64,000 bases of DNA, taken from the NCBI RefSeq assembly GCF_048569485.1, contig NC_134353.1, positions 430,921,399 through 430,985,398 on the forward strand. The letters run 5' to 3'. The first letter of the stretch is position 1. Each line of letters opens with the position of its first letter. A program made the translations under genes and the position numbers. Origin of the DNA: Anomaloglossus baeobatrachus (lineage: Eukaryota > Chordata > Amphibia > Anura > Aromobatidae). Below, in pieces: positions 1-10,149 of the stretch. The notes under the pieces are model-generated. The model was not told the origin of the DNA. It did no database searches and saw only the letters and a program-made list of their open reading frames with translations.

Positions 1-1089
1 TGAGATTGGAAAAACTTTGGCTGGCGCCTATACACCCAAATGCGCTCCTGTGGCCCCCGGCCTGGTGCGATTCACTCCCTCCTCTCCTTGGACCGATGCA
101 GTTCACTAAGGACCTCTGGGCATTTTGTATTAGAAGATTTCCTCTGGCATCCCCCTGCTCCCCTCTGGTGTCCTTCATATACCAACTCCTGCTCCCAAGT
201 AGTCTGGAGTCGGACATGGTGCACCCCTGGCTCAAGGCAGGTCTATTCAGATTTGCAGATATTATAGATGGAAGCACAATGCAGATTCATTCCTTTGAGT
301 ATCTCAGAGATAAATTTTCTCTCTCTAATCGAGTTTTTCCAATATCTGCAGATCAGAGACTTGTCTGGCTCCCTGTTTGGTAGGGTGGGGGTATCGGTTC
401 CCATACATTGAGAAAAAATTTGTAGAAGGGGCACTGACACTAAGGGACGGATTTCAGAAATGTACATATTGCTTTCTGAGCCACGGAATGGGCCTGAGGG
501 GATTTTTCCACATATGCGGAAATGGGAGTCTCTATTGGGAAGGCGGGTACTTCCTCAGGAATGGGCAGCAATCTGGGTTAAAGCCGCCAAGACATCAATA
601 TGCACATTATATAAAGAAAATATATATAAAATTTTGTTATTTTGGTACCACACTCCAGACTTTCTTCATGGCATAGACCCTTCCATACCGGCTTGTTGCT
701 GGAGATGCGGGGGAAGCACGGGCACCATTTTACACATATTCTGGTCCTATCCAGGGATAGTTCCCTTCTGGGAGCAGGTTAGGGGGTTGATTCACAAAGT
801 ACTATATATAGAAGTAGATCTTGATCCCCTGATCTATATTCTGGGTCTTGGGAATGGGGGTATGGGAAAAATGGCCTCTAGGCTTATGTCCCACATCCTT
901 ACGGCGACCAGATGCTTAATTGCAAAGAATTGGAGGCAGCCAGGGACACCCCCACTCCAGAGCCTCAAGTATAGATTACTGGATGTTAGACACTTGGAAC
1001 ATCTCACGGCACTATTGAATGACACAGTGGATTGTTTCCAAGCCGTATGGGCACCATGGGACTACTTTGCGGGTCAGGAGGATCTGTGA
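1..1089 (+). pseudogene. L1 ORF2 protein, C-terminal third, frame-shifted
   Basis: Remains of the LINE endonuclease/reverse transcriptase polyprotein that performs target-primed reverse transcription. The segment 460-1,089 reads through 209 codons of the post-RT C-terminal region, including the Cys/His knuckle CCWRCGG...LHI at about 690-750. The last Cys of the usual C-x2-C-x7-8-H-x4-C knuckle is Tyr here (WSYP instead of WSCP). The upstream piece 6-383 is in another frame, so at least one frameshift lies between about 383 and 460. No RT catalytic motif is in view because the copy enters the window after it. It is a dead copy. Confidence 0.8.
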
Positions 1090-1470
1090 GACTTGGGCCT
1101 ATGGAAAAGGTGCGGACTCGCGAAATCCCTCCCTCTTCCCCGCTACTTTTTCTTTTCCCTCTTTACCTGTCTTGTCACTGTCTGTCTAGTTATGGAGTTT
1201 ATTGATACATATTGGTATTCTTTGGCAATCAATTCCATTAGTAAGGTGTCCCTCAGGATGCAACGGCTCTGCCCTACAGCTTGGGGTTACTCATGGTTGT
1301 GGGGTAGGAGTGGTGGCATGGTATACTATCATTAGGTATTGCAACATCATTTATGGTATTTATCTTCTTTGGGGACATGTATCTCAAGAATTGTGAATTT
1401 TACTTTTTACTTTCTGTATGTAAATTGAAAATTGAAAAATTCAATAAAAATTCAAAGTTTAAAAAAAAAC
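1..1470 (+). mobile_element. L1-clade LINE, 3' portion (starts before the window)
   Basis: Non-LTR retrotransposon remnant. The 3' end of ORF2 (to 1,089) is followed by a ~370-bp 3' UTR with an AATAAA at 1,443-1,448 and an A-run at 1,461-1,469, the usual LINE tail. The 5' part lies outside the window. Family assignment rests on the C-terminal L1 layout WYxTPDxLHxIDPSIPxxCWRCG followed by LHIxWS, known from L1/Tx1-type ORF2 proteins. Sequence right after the A-run belongs to an unrelated repeat. Confidence 0.85.
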
Positions 1471-1800
1471 TGATGGCTACGGGCTGCCACCTCCATCTAC
1501 CTGGCTTTACCTTGGCTGGCAATCAAAATACAGGAAGCCCATTAATTTTTTTTTATTATTTAAAAAAGAAATTAAAAAAAAAAGTGAGAGCTCCCCCCGT
1601 ATTTTGATCGCCAATCAGGTAAAGCTAGGCAGCTGGAGGCTGGGATTCAGCGCTCTGGGCCCCCACACTAAAAATCGCAGCCCGGAGCCGCCCCAGGAAA
1701 CAGTTCATTGTTTCTTAGAACTATTTCCAGGCGCTTTACCTGCCTCGTCCAGTGGCCCTGATGGAGGTAGCATGCTGGGTAATTAAGGTGTTAATACCAG
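1471..1800. repeat. Interspersed palindromic repeat module
   Basis: The text GGCTTTACCTTGGCTGGCAA near 1,503 returns inverted near 1,610-1,630 as CGCCAATCAGGTAAAGC, around an A/T-rich centre (1,545-1,585), so this is an imperfect palindrome of roughly 170 bp plus a tail. The same module recurs near 27.2-27.4, 30.8-31.0, 31.6-31.8 and 51.2-51.6 kb. No coding content. Confidence 0.6.
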
Positions 1801-1806
1801 CTTTGT

Positions 1807-2300
1807 ATGAAATTTTTTTTTTTTAATTATCCCTATGACAATACTGATGGATTCAGTGGTGTGCCGCTTGTATGGTATCAAGTCTTCACAATTTTGATAA
1901 TTTTTATAATTCTTGGACGACAAATGTTCATCTGTGTGCAATGCGCATATATGTGCGGGGTTTGGTGGTTTTTGAATTTGATTTTGTGTTCATTTTTATT
2001 TATTAGTGTTTTTAATTTCTTGTGGTTTTAATTGTGTCTATATTGAAATGCCGGCTAAGACCTTAATAGTTAAATTTTGTTTCACTTATGTTCAGTCCAA
2101 TTATTTTTTCTAGGTATATATACTACTTTTATAGTCATTCCCTCTAATCACCTGATGAAGACAGCATTATAGCTGTCGAAACGCGTATTATAATTTAATA
2201 ATAAAAAACGTTTTTTAACATCAAAAACTTTTTGGTCCCTTGGTCTTGCTGCTTAGTGCTCCTATCTGACCGTTTAAGATTTTTTTCCTCAATTCCTCTA
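1807..2300 (+). mobile_element. Penelope-like element 3' tail
   Basis: A/T-rich non-coding tail with a hammerhead-type motif at 2,146-2,195, followed by AATAAT/AATAAA-like signals at about 2,198-2,210. The motif pair cctgatgaag...cgaaacgcgt is what PLE long terminal repeats carry (hammerhead ribozymes in PLEs are established knowledge). No RT or GIY-YIG coding survives in this copy. Confidence 0.6.
2146..2195 (+). ncRNA. Hammerhead ribozyme motif (PLE type), probably decayed
   Basis: Core CTGATGA at 2,152-2,158, one extra A, stem II GACAGC/GCTGTC (6 bp, 2,160-2,165 and 2,172-2,177), then GAAACGCGTA at 2,178-2,187, which gives a 2-bp stem III (A-U, C-G) and cleavage after the A at 2,187. Stem I does not pair convincingly, so activity is doubtful. 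Confidence 0.6.
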
Positions 2301-2679
2301 TCCCTTCTAGGGATTAACGACAGGAGCAGCTTTGGCAGTAATATACCACTTTAAACCCGTTTCCCTGTTCTGCTCTCCTTCCTGGCTGCTTTGGACTTTT
2401 GGCAACCCACAACAAGGAGGCCTGCGATCCTAATCACTGGGCTTTGCATGTTCATGTCATCCATCTGGAAGTAACACTCCATGTGATTTTACATAGCTTC
2501 AGGCTCCAGCGGGACTCCGGCTGTCTTTAAACCACATTAACCGGGGTTGTGCACGGGTGCACAACCCTTAAAGGTAAGCAGTGTCAGGTTAAACCTAATC
2601 CTCCTGTCACTGGGTACCGCTTAGCGCGTCTCCCCCTTCTTCTCTCTCTTAATAACAGCTTTGTATTCTCAGATGTACT
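2301..2679. other. No gene; unclassified sequence between two repeats
   Basis: About 380 bp with no recognised coding or structured element. It may be the outer part of the hAT-type copy that follows, whose left end I could not find. Confidence 0.4.
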
Positions 2680-2742
2680 AAGCCCGAAATTCATGGTGTC
2701 ACACCAAATTAGACAAGGCCACCATGAATCTAATATATAAAG

Positions 2743-2743
<1 letters not shown>

Positions 2744-2798
<55 letters not shown>

Positions 2799-2896
2799 AT
2801 GTATGTATGTATGTATGTATGTATGTATGTATGTATGTATGTATGTGTATGTATGTATGTATGTATGTATGTATGTATGTATGTATGTATGTATGT
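2744..2896. repeat. (GT)n(GTAT)n microsatellite
   Basis: About 35 bp of GT dinucleotide passing into about 115 bp of GTAT tetranucleotide with one GTGTAT interruption near 2,846. It lies near the 5' end of the Helitron. Cys/Val/Tyr-rich reading frames on both strands are artefacts of it. Confidence 0.95.
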
Positions 2897-3144
2897 CCAG
2901 GATTGGCATCTGCACCGTCGCAGCTACAGCCACAAAATTTTGCACACACACACTGCTGGACCCCGAGAGCGTCATAGGCTATGTTTTGAGGGGAAGTTTT
3001 AACCCCGCGCTTTAGTTATTCACCAAAAAACCTGCCTCCATTAAAGCGAATGGAGCTGGGAGCCACAGTGCAGCCAGAACTTCAGAAGAATGCGAAGCCA
3101 TGCCCTTTTATGGAATGTTGGCGTGTCATAATGCAGCCAGGGAA

Positions 3145-3490
3145 AGTGACAGACCCGGAAATAGGCAGACACAGACAGGGTAAGAAACAGACATAGAAAG
3201 GGTAAGAGACATACACAAAGAGACAGACACAGAAAAAGAGACAGGGAAAGAGACAGACAGGGAAAGAGAGACAGGGAAAGAGAAGGAAAGAGGCAGACAG
3301 GCAAAGTGACAGAGATAGATAGACAGACAGGGAAAGAGATTGAAACAGACAGAGAGAGAGACAGAGACAGTCAGAGACAGACCGGGAAAGAGACAGACAG
3401 ACAAGGAGATAGAGAGAGAGAGAGAGAGACAGAGAGATATATACAGAGGGGGAGACAGACAGAGAATGGGAGAGAAACAGAGAGACAGTT
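3145..3490. repeat. Purine-rich GACA/GAGA degenerate repeat in the Helitron
   Basis: Degenerate units of the type GACAGACAGGGAAAGA, passing into (GA)n near 3,410-3,430. Low-complexity open frames on the minus strand (Ser/Leu/Cys rich) come from it and are not genes. Confidence 0.85.
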
Positions 3491-3965
3491 ACTATTTCGG
3501 GCGTTAACACATTCTATTTATACATTCTATCCCGGGAATGTTAAAACATTCTATTTTGTTAACAACAGTTATTAATCCGGGTGAAGCCAGGTAGTACAGC
3601 TAGTTTCTAATAAAAAGTAAAAAAAAACAACACAATTTTTTTTTATTAGAAATTAAACAAAAAAAATTAAGACTCCATGTTTATTATGAAAAAATCCTTA
3701 TCCGATGTAGTCCACAGGTAGAGCATTGTCAGCTCTGCTTCAACGCTCTGTGAAGACAAGCATCTCTACAGAGAGAGAAGCATGGAGAGCATTGTCAGCT
3801 GTTTCATCGCTCTGTAAAGACAAGTGTCTACACAGAGTGAGAAGCAGGCTGACACTGAGGGTACAATTCCACTTGCATATGACTTGTGCGAGTTTCGCAC
3901 CGGTATAACCCGGCATGGCCTGACACTTTCCTCACAGGAGCGCCTCAGCTGCATGGAAATACATA

Positions 3966-5120
3966 GAAAAAGGAGGAGCCAGCACGATCTAAAAATGGCA
4001 TTCATCATATAAAAAGTGCAAATTCACAGATCCATTTTAATTGCACTACAATAAAAAAGATATTTTTAGCAAGTAATTGATTAATTCTTTGAGCCACACC
4101 TGCCAACATCACGGCAAATCTCAATAGGGGGGGTCCTACTCTATATTATGTATTTGATGTGCCATGCGGCCTCCTAGATAAAATTAAAAGCAGAACCATA
4201 ATGGAGCACACATACCTGTAACCTTTATATAACCGCTTCTATGTTGCAAAAAAGGAAATTGTGGATAAAGGCCAGCCCAGGTCCCAGCATAGGGAGCAAG
4301 CTCTACACATACCAGGACTATATCAGAACTAACCCTCCCAGTGCCAGACAGCAACCATTGATAAAGGCAGACCAGATCTAAGTATGGTGCTTAATTAGTA
4401 ATGTCTGTGGAAAGGGGTGAGGCAACTGAATGTGAACAAGTAACAACAGGAGAAATACATTGCAAACCAAGATCAGGCGTGCATAGCATGGTGGTGGTCA
4501 GCCACCAGAAAAATGTAGCATAACTACAGCCATAACAGAGAAAAAGGAGCCAGCACGATCAGAAAATGGTGTACATCATATAAAAAGTGCAAATTCACAG
4601 ATCCATTACAACTGCACTACAATAAAAAAAAAAAAAAAAAAGATTTTTAGCAAATAATTGATCAATTCTTTGAGCCACCCCTGCCAATGTCACGGCAAAT
4701 CTCAATAGGGGGATCCTACTCTATATTATGTATTTAATGTGCCATGCGGCCTCCTAGATAAAATTAAAAGCAGAACCATAATGGAGCACACATACCTGTA
4801 ACCTGTAAATAGTCGCTTCCATGTTGCAAAAGAGGCAATAAAGGCCAGCCCAGGTCCCAGCATGTGAAGCAAGCTCTACACATAACAGGACAATATCAGA
4901 ACTGACCCTCCCAGTGCCAGACAGCAACCATTGATAAAGGCGGACCAGATCCAAGTAAGGTGCTTAATTAGTATGTTGCAAAAGAGGCAATTGTGGATAA
5001 AGGCATACACATACCAGGACTGATTTTTTTTTATTATAGTACAGTTGTAATAAATCCGTGAATTTGCGCTTTTTATATGATGCATGCCAATTTCAGATCG
5101 TGCTGGCTCCCCTCTCTGCA
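3966..5120. repeat. Tandem ~574-bp duplication plus an inverted third piece
   Basis: 3,972-4,395 recurs at 4,546-4,975, an offset of about 574 bp: both start GGAGCCAGCACGATC and share the CATATAAAAAGTGCAAATTC block and the GCCATGCGGCCTCCTAG block. A third fragment at about 5,025-5,113 is the reverse complement of the start of the unit. No coding content. Confidence 0.75.
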
Positions 5121-5664
5121 TTGAAATACATGCAGCTGACTAGCTCCTGTAAGGAGAATGTGCGCCGTTCCGGGTGATACCAATGCAAGACTCGCACAGT
5201 GACAGTCAAAGTTCAATAGAGTCCATGAGCCATGGGTGAACCCGGATGTCACCGTGAACACGGCTGAAAACAGCTGAAGACTGCAGAGTGATGAGCAGTA
5301 CAGTGAATACCCCCGGACGTTAACAGGACCTTCCATGACATCATAGTCATGGGACCAATCTGTAAGTCAATGTCTGTACAACCTTCACATCAGACTGGTC
5401 ACATGGCAATGATGTCATGGAAGGTCCTGTAGTCAGTGGCAGTTACCCGGGGGCACAGCAATGATCAGACGCGGAAGCAGAAGCGGCTGGGAGACAGAGT
5501 CTGCAGGACGCGTCGCAGGACCTGTAAGTATAATCATTATGTTTTCCAATAATGTTTATTTTTTTGTTTTTGTTTTTTTCTACAGCCCCTGTACCAAAAC
5601 TGGACCCAAACTATGTGTTCGGTACGGACCCCGAACTTTATAGTTCGGGTTTGCTCATCACTAT

Positions 5665-6260
5665 TCAGAGTACCTCTGGATTAAGTTCTAAGTGACTCCC
5701 TCTGCCAAATTATAGTGAATGTCCATCGGGGGTGTTGTATGAATCACGTATTTAACATATTTACACATGTAAACCACAATGTAAGTGCTCAGCATAGGGT
5801 GCAGGATAAACATGAGTGGCGCCTTATCTTTGGGAGGAAGCATGAACAAACTAATAGCAGGTTAAGAACTGCTTTTATTTTCACCGTGCTGTATAAATTA
5901 TTAGACAGCTTTATTCTTCGGGTCTGTATGAATAAAAAAGCGATACCAGATTTATATCTTTTTTATGTTTGGCTACTATCACAAACAAAAAATAAATGTT
6001 ATTACAAAACAAATATTTTGCATCACCATATTTTGAGAACTATCATTTTTTTCTAATACTATTTCTGCCAACAGTCATGCGAGTGAATTTTTTTTGTGGG
6101 ATGAGACGTTTTTATTGGTACTTTTTCGGGCACAATGTTTTTTGCTTACCATTTCAGTTTTTGGGTGGCAGAAATAACATGGTAAAAGTGATAAGAAAGG
6201 TTAATATAATTGTTTTTGCATTGCCTTATGCTAAGAGATACAGTTTTTTATTTTTCCTCT
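5665..6260. other. No gene; decayed interspersed repeat
   Basis: A/T-rich text with a shape I recognise from frog intergenic DNA, but I cannot assign it to a class. Small open frames here show no family resemblance. Confidence 0.4.
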
Positions 6261-6510
6261 GTGAGCAAGAATGGTTGACCTTAGGGAGATCAACATCCAC
6301 CACTGCGGAGACACCATCACGTGTTTCTCAACGCAGTCATTCTAGAGCAATGCTCCCTGGGAAATATTCAAAGCAAGAAGGCCTGCGGAGACACCATCAC
6401 ATGTTTCTCAACGCTGGCAGGAAACTAGCCAGGTCTTTTCCCGGGAAGGAACAACCACGGGAAGGGCAGTCTCCAGTCAAAGAGACCACCTATGCCAAAC
6501 ATAGTATCCA

Positions 6511-6555
6511 TCCACAGACAGCCGTTTCGGGGTATTTGCCCCTCATCAGTGTGGA
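6511..6555 (-). ncRNA. Hammerhead ribozyme, type I, all core bases present (copy 1)
   Basis: Read on the minus strand from 6,555 to 6,511: stem I TCCACA / TGTGGA (6 bp), core CTGATGA, stem II GGGG / CCCC with loop CAAATA, core GAAA, short stem III ACGGCTGT, cleavage after the C that follows it, then the closing strand of stem I. Every invariant hammerhead position (C3 U4 G5 A6 G8 A9 G12 A13 A14, the A15.1-U16.1 pair, H17 = C) is satisfied. It looks active. Confidence 0.88.
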
Positions 6556-6847
6556 GTAGGAATCTGGCTAGTGGGAGCATTGCCTAGTAAAAGACTATGT
6601 GAGCAAGGATGGTTGACCTTAGGGAGATCAACATCCACCACTGCGGAGACACCATCACGTGTTTTTCAACGCAGTGATTCTAGAGCAATGCCCCTGGGAA
6701 ATATTCAAAGCAAGAAGGCCTGCGGAGACACCATCACATATTTCTCAACGCTGGCAGGAAACTAGCCAGGTCTTTCACCGGGAAGGAACAACCACGGGAA
6801 GGGCAGTCTCCAGTCAAGGAGACCACCTATGCCAAACATGGTATCCA

Positions 6848-6892
6848 TCCACAGACAGCCGTTTCGGGGTATTTGCCCCTCATCAGTGTGGA
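6848..6892 (-). ncRNA. Hammerhead ribozyme, type I, all core bases present (copy 2)
   Basis: The same 45 nt as the copy at 6,511-6,555, in the second unit of the tandem dimer, 337 bp away. Core CTGATGA, stem II GGGG/CCCC, GAAA, stem III ACGGCTGT, cleavage C and the 6-bp stem I are all unchanged. Preservation of both copies, while the rest of the units has drifted, is notable. Confidence 0.88.
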
Positions 6893-7101
6893 GTAGGCAT
6901 CTCTGGAGCTCAGCCACAGTGATCCTGGGGTTCTTCTTTACCTCTTTCACTAAGGCTCTTCTCCCATGATTGCTCAGTTTGGCTGGATGGCCAGGTCTAG
7001 GAAGAGTTGTTGTGGTCCCAAACTTCTTCCATTTAAGGATTATGGATATGGAGGCCACTGACCCTTAGGAATCTTGAGTAGTGCAGAAATTCCTTTGTAA
7101 C

Positions 7102-7493
7102 TCCGGAATAGAAGAAGAAAGGAGGTGGCACTCACCAAGTAAAAATCTTTGTTTATTCTTTAAAAAATAGACATCAAAAAGCAGGGAGAGATGCTGGGGG
7201 CTTCAGAGACGACGGTGGCCGTTTAGTGCTCACAGGCGCTTCGTCGGGTCCAGACTTCAGTGAAAATCCCTACCTGTCTATTTTTTAAAGAATAAATGAA
7301 GATTTTTACTTGGTGAGTGCCACCTCCTTTCTTCTTCTATTCCGAAGTTATTATATGTGTTCTAATGGAGAGTGTTACACCACAAGGGCTTTTTGTCAGT
7401 CTATATCGTGACCTATTTGTTGCACTGCATTACTTAAAAGTGGATGAGGAGCAGTGAATGTGGTTTTAGTGCTGGACTTTTCTTTATTTGGAT
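7102..7493 (-). mobile_element. Small PLE-like insertion with inverted arms and a decayed hammerhead
   Basis: It splits the Tc1 fragment and is flanked by a 15-bp target duplication (AAATTCCTTTGTAAC at 7,087-7,101, AAATTCTTTTGTAAC at 7,494-7,508, one mismatch). Inside, about 65 bp at 7,104-7,165 recur inverted at 7,277-7,345 (GAATAGAAGAAGAAAGGAGG..., with the ACTTGGTGAGTGCCACC block). A decayed hammerhead lies between the arms. It has no coding capacity, so it was moved in trans. Confidence 0.7.
7208..7256 (-). ncRNA. Decayed hammerhead ribozyme motif
   Basis: On the minus strand CCGACGA (7,247-7,241), one extra A, GCGC, then TAAACGGCC in place of GAAACGGCC. U4 and G12 are changed, so it should not cleave. 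It is recognisable as a relic because the order and spacing match the PLE-type motifs elsewhere in the window. Confidence 0.4.
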
Positions 7494-8127
7494 AAATTCT
7501 TTTGTAACCTTGGCCAGATCTGTGCCTTGCCACAATTCTGTCTCTGAGCTCCTTGGACAGTTCATTGTGAGCATTGAGGTCTTAAATAGATGTGTGTCTT
7601 TCCAAATCAAGTCTTATCAGTTTAATTAAATACAGCTGGAATCCAATGAAGGAGCAGAACCATCTCAAGAAAGATCACAAGGAAATGGACAGCATGTGAC
7701 TTAAATATGAGTGCCTAAGCAAAGAGTCTGAACATTTTTGACCATGTGATATCAGTTTTTGTTGTTTAATAAATTTGCAAAACTTTCTACATTTTTGTTT
7801 TTTCTGTCAAGATGGGGTGCAGAGTGAATTTACCAAATGGTTGCAATGAAACAAAGAGTGAAAAATTATAAAGGGGTCTGAATACTTTCCGTACCCACTG
7901 TATCTGACCGGGTGAGCGTCATGACGTACCTCTACATCATCGATCAGTAACCACTTTGGAAGTGGCAAATTAAAGCTACTAAGTGCCATGGACTATTTGA
8001 AACCTGTGTTTCCCCCTTTCAGCCCATAATTTTAACATTTGCTTCAGTAAATCTAGATTTATATTGAATGATGCATATCATTAAATGACCACCAGGTGGC
8101 AACAGGTTTCCTAGTCGGCAATTGTAT

Positions 8128-8840
8128 AAAGGGAACCTGTCAGGTCTCCTCTGCACTCTAACCCAGCAGCATTCACATCTGTATGACTAAATTCTCTGCC
8201 TAACCAGCCCTGTGTTCACTTAACGCAATTTAAAAAAACAAAAAAATATTTATAAGCTCCGATTACTTATGCTAAGTAGGGTTTTGACCAGTCGATGGGG
8301 TGTTATTTCCCAATACTATTTGGTCTTCTTTCCATGTTATCACGCCCCTGTTAGCGTGATAACATGATTTTCCAAGCCGGCGCATTGCCAGCTCCTAGAA
8401 ATCTCACGCATGCACACAGCTCATTTCGACAACATCACTCCTCTTCTCAAACCAAATACACATACTGTGCATGATCGGAAGAGCAGGAGCTGTTCTCCTG
8501 ATCATTCTTACTGTACCTCTCTGAAGTCAGGATGCAATGAACTGAGCGCCTGCGCGAAATTTCCAGGAGCTGGGGATGATGTCGGCTCGTCAAAATTATG
8601 TTATCATGCCCACAGGGGCATGATAACATGGAAAGAGGGCTAACTAGTCTGGAGAACTAAAGTCTGATGGACTGGTCAAAACCCTAATTAGCATTGCAAA
8701 AGCACAGCATATAAATACTTTTTTTAAAACATTGAGTTAAGTGACTGACATGATAGAAGGCTGGCTAGGTAGGGAATTTAGTCATATAGACGTGAATGTT
8801 TCTGAGTTGGGGGGCATAGGGGACCTGACAGGTTCCCTTT
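8128..8840. mobile_element. MITE with AAAGGGAACCTGTCAGGT ends
   Basis: Terminal inverted repeats AAAGGGAACCTGTCAGGTC (8,128) and GACCTGACAGGTTCCCTTT (to 8,840), with further inverted homology inside (ATGTTATCACGCCCCTGT near 8,335 against CACAGGGGCATGATAACAT near 8,612). It is ~713 bp with no transposase. The flanks do not show a clear target duplication, so the superfamily is left open. Confidence 0.75.
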
Positions 8841-9659
8841 AATAATCTGTCCACACGGGCAGACCCGTGCTTCAGATGTGTACTTGACTAATCTTTAATA
8901 CATCATTCAGTGCACATAGGTTGTCATTGTTCCCAGCAGCACAGGTCCGGTTTACACTGTTGATGAGCTGCTGAGAAACATGATATTTATGGCAAATCGA
9001 GAGATAATTTCCCCCAATTTAGCTCGTTCATTGGGTGAAATGATTGTTCTCAGGTGATTAGCAGCCTGTTTAAAATGCACTACTATTGTGAAATGAGCGT
9101 TCCTAGAAACGCTTATTTCACGATAATGTTACTGGTGTATATGCACCATACAGATACTTGCCTACATGCACTGCAGTCCGCCAACAGACCGATTGTCCCA
9201 CTGATTACCAATCCAGGTCTGCTAAACTGTCTCCTTCCCCACACTGTTCCTTAATTAACTGTATATCTGCCGGATACAGCGATGGCAGAAACTGAAACTA
9301 AAGAAAAATGGGGGTGGTGTGTTATATAGTATCATAAATTACCTATAGGTACTTACACCACTGGAGTCCGCTTCGGCGACTTCTACTTTGATCACCAGGT
9401 GATGCCGTGTTCCTGCCGTGGATAGTGCTGGTGATGGGAGAGGAGTCAATGCCAGCGGCGCTGGTGGGCACAGGCTCTGCTCATCCACTGGGCTTGGTTT
9501 CCTTGGAATCTGAAGTACCAGTACCACTGGCTGACTGTAGGTGGGCGTGTCTTCCAGCTGAGGTTGCAATCATTCAGCTGCAACCAATGGAAAGACAGCA
9601 GACCCTTCTTAATTCCCCTCCTGTCTGCTGAACACTGTCAGAGATAGTTCTGTTTTCAT
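8841..9659. other. No gene; decayed repeat followed by unassigned sequence
   Basis: 8,845-9,240 shares blocks with 16,360-16,520 (CTGTTTACAC..., CATTGTTCYCRGCARCA), so it is an old interspersed repeat. 9,300-9,650 shows no structure I can name. Open frames on both strands around 9,340-9,630 have no recognisable domain. Confidence 0.45.
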
Positions 9660-9870
9660 ATTACCTGGCTCCCTCTAGGGTTTTTATTAGTGACCCCTGG
9701 ATTTGGACTTCTGCTTGTTTTCTGACTACCCTTCTGCCTGCCATTTCTGTATCTTGCCGCCAGTCCCGGATTTGACCTCTGCTTGGTTTCCTGATTACGT
9801 CATTGCCTGCCGATTCTGTCCCTCTTCTGCAATTCCTGGTTTGACCCTGCCTGACTACTACTCTCATCGG
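9660..9870. repeat. ~66-bp tandem repeat, about three units
   Basis: Three decaying units, each containing TTTGACCTCTGCTTG...CTGACTA...TGCCTGCC...TTCTGT. Similar text is common in frog repeats, possibly in the leader of retroelements, but nothing here proves that. Overlapping open frames are by-products. Confidence 0.6.
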
Positions 9871-10149
9871 ACTGAAGCCTTCCACGGGTAGTGATTATCG
9901 GGGCCCTGTGTAATTCCAAATCCCTGTATAGGGGTTAAAGGGTTTCAGGGTTCTAGGGGTTCTGCTTGGCGAGTGTCTATCCTCTAGCCTGTCTATTACA
10001 GCCAGTCTGAGTCTGTGGATCCATGCAGGCATTACAATTAGGTATACCATACCATTAGGACGTAATCTGTGGGCAGGGTAAGCGTGAGGTGCACAGTCGT
10101 CCCACAGAAGAGGAGCAGCAGGTTTACCGGCCTCCCTGCTATACATGCC

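Larger units (their letters stand above)
2729..3603 (+). mobile_element. Non-autonomous Helitron
   Basis: Begins TC (2,729) and ends CTAG (3,600-3,603) followed by T, preceded by a GC hairpin (CCGGGTGAAGCCAGG, ~3,577-3,591), which are Helitron end rules. It sits between A (2,728) and T (3,604). The paralogous empty site is visible on the minus strand near 30,520 (CCATGAATTTCTAG), where the bases on both sides of the insertion are contiguous. It has no Rep/helicase gene. It carries two simple-sequence blocks. Confidence 0.8.
2680..5664 (+). mobile_element. Large non-autonomous hAT-type element, right part (copy A)
   Basis: Segments 2,682-2,728 with 3,604-3,690, and 5,336-5,560, match parts of the better preserved element at 28,669-33,389 (for example the AAGCCCGAAATTCATGGTG block, and the GGAAGGTCCT...GGGAGACAGAGT...GGACGCGTCGC block). 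It ends with TTTGCTCATCACTA at about 5,651-5,664, matching the TAGTGATGAGC terminus of hAT-type MITEs in this window. The left end was not found. There is no transposase. A Helitron and a tandem duplication lie inside. Confidence 0.55.
6261..6898 (-). mobile_element. Retrozyme-like tandem dimer with hammerhead ribozymes
   Basis: Two head-to-tail units: 6,261-6,598 (338 bp) and 6,599 to about 6,898 (cut just past its ribozyme). By eye they are about 97% identical. Each unit has one hammerhead on the minus strand; the two predicted cleavage sites are 337 nt apart, so cleavage of the tandem transcript would free a 337-nt RNA. Each unit also holds a ~30-bp internal repeat (GCGGAGACACCATCAC...) twice. 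No protein is encoded. Small non-coding tandem units with hammerheads are known as retrozymes in plants and animals, which is the closest known class; the PLE long-terminal-repeat pair is the alternative. Confidence 0.7.
6899..7900 (-). mobile_element. Tc1/mariner element fragment, interrupted
   Basis: The minus strand codes a Tc1 transposase N-terminal piece at 6,899-7,058 (ILKWKKFGTTTTLPRPGHP, then RRALVKEVKKNPRITVAELQ: the second helix-turn-helix and linker of Tc1 proteins). It continues at 7,509-7,900, ending in the terminal inverted repeat ggggtctgaatactttcc, with its end at 7,900 next to TA. The catalytic C-terminal half is absent: the element is cut at 6,898 by the hammerhead tandem. 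A 392-bp insertion (7,102-7,493) splits it. Confidence 0.8.

Noticed and set aside
2584-3015. Open frames rich in Cys/Val/Tyr/Met or His/Thr/Tyr on both strands
   Set aside because: They only translate the GT/GTAT microsatellite of the Helitron.
3041-3575. Ser/Leu/Cys-rich minus-strand frames and an Arg/Glu/Asp-rich plus-strand frame
   Set aside because: Products of the purine-rich GACA/GAGA repeat.
6006-6922. Coding frames across the hammerhead tandem (187 and 87 codons)
   Set aside because: Both units give similar frames because they are repeats; no domain, and the ribozyme lies on the other strand.
8955-8990. Hammerhead-like TTGATGAGCTGCTGAGAAAC
   Set aside because: Core position 3 is T, there is no stem III/cleavage U-H in place and no stem I; likely chance.
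9660-9870. Leader or terminal repeat of an LTR-type retroelement
   Set aside because: The wording is familiar from frog repeats, but no terminal repeat pair, primer site or coding part is visible, so I list only a tandem repeat.
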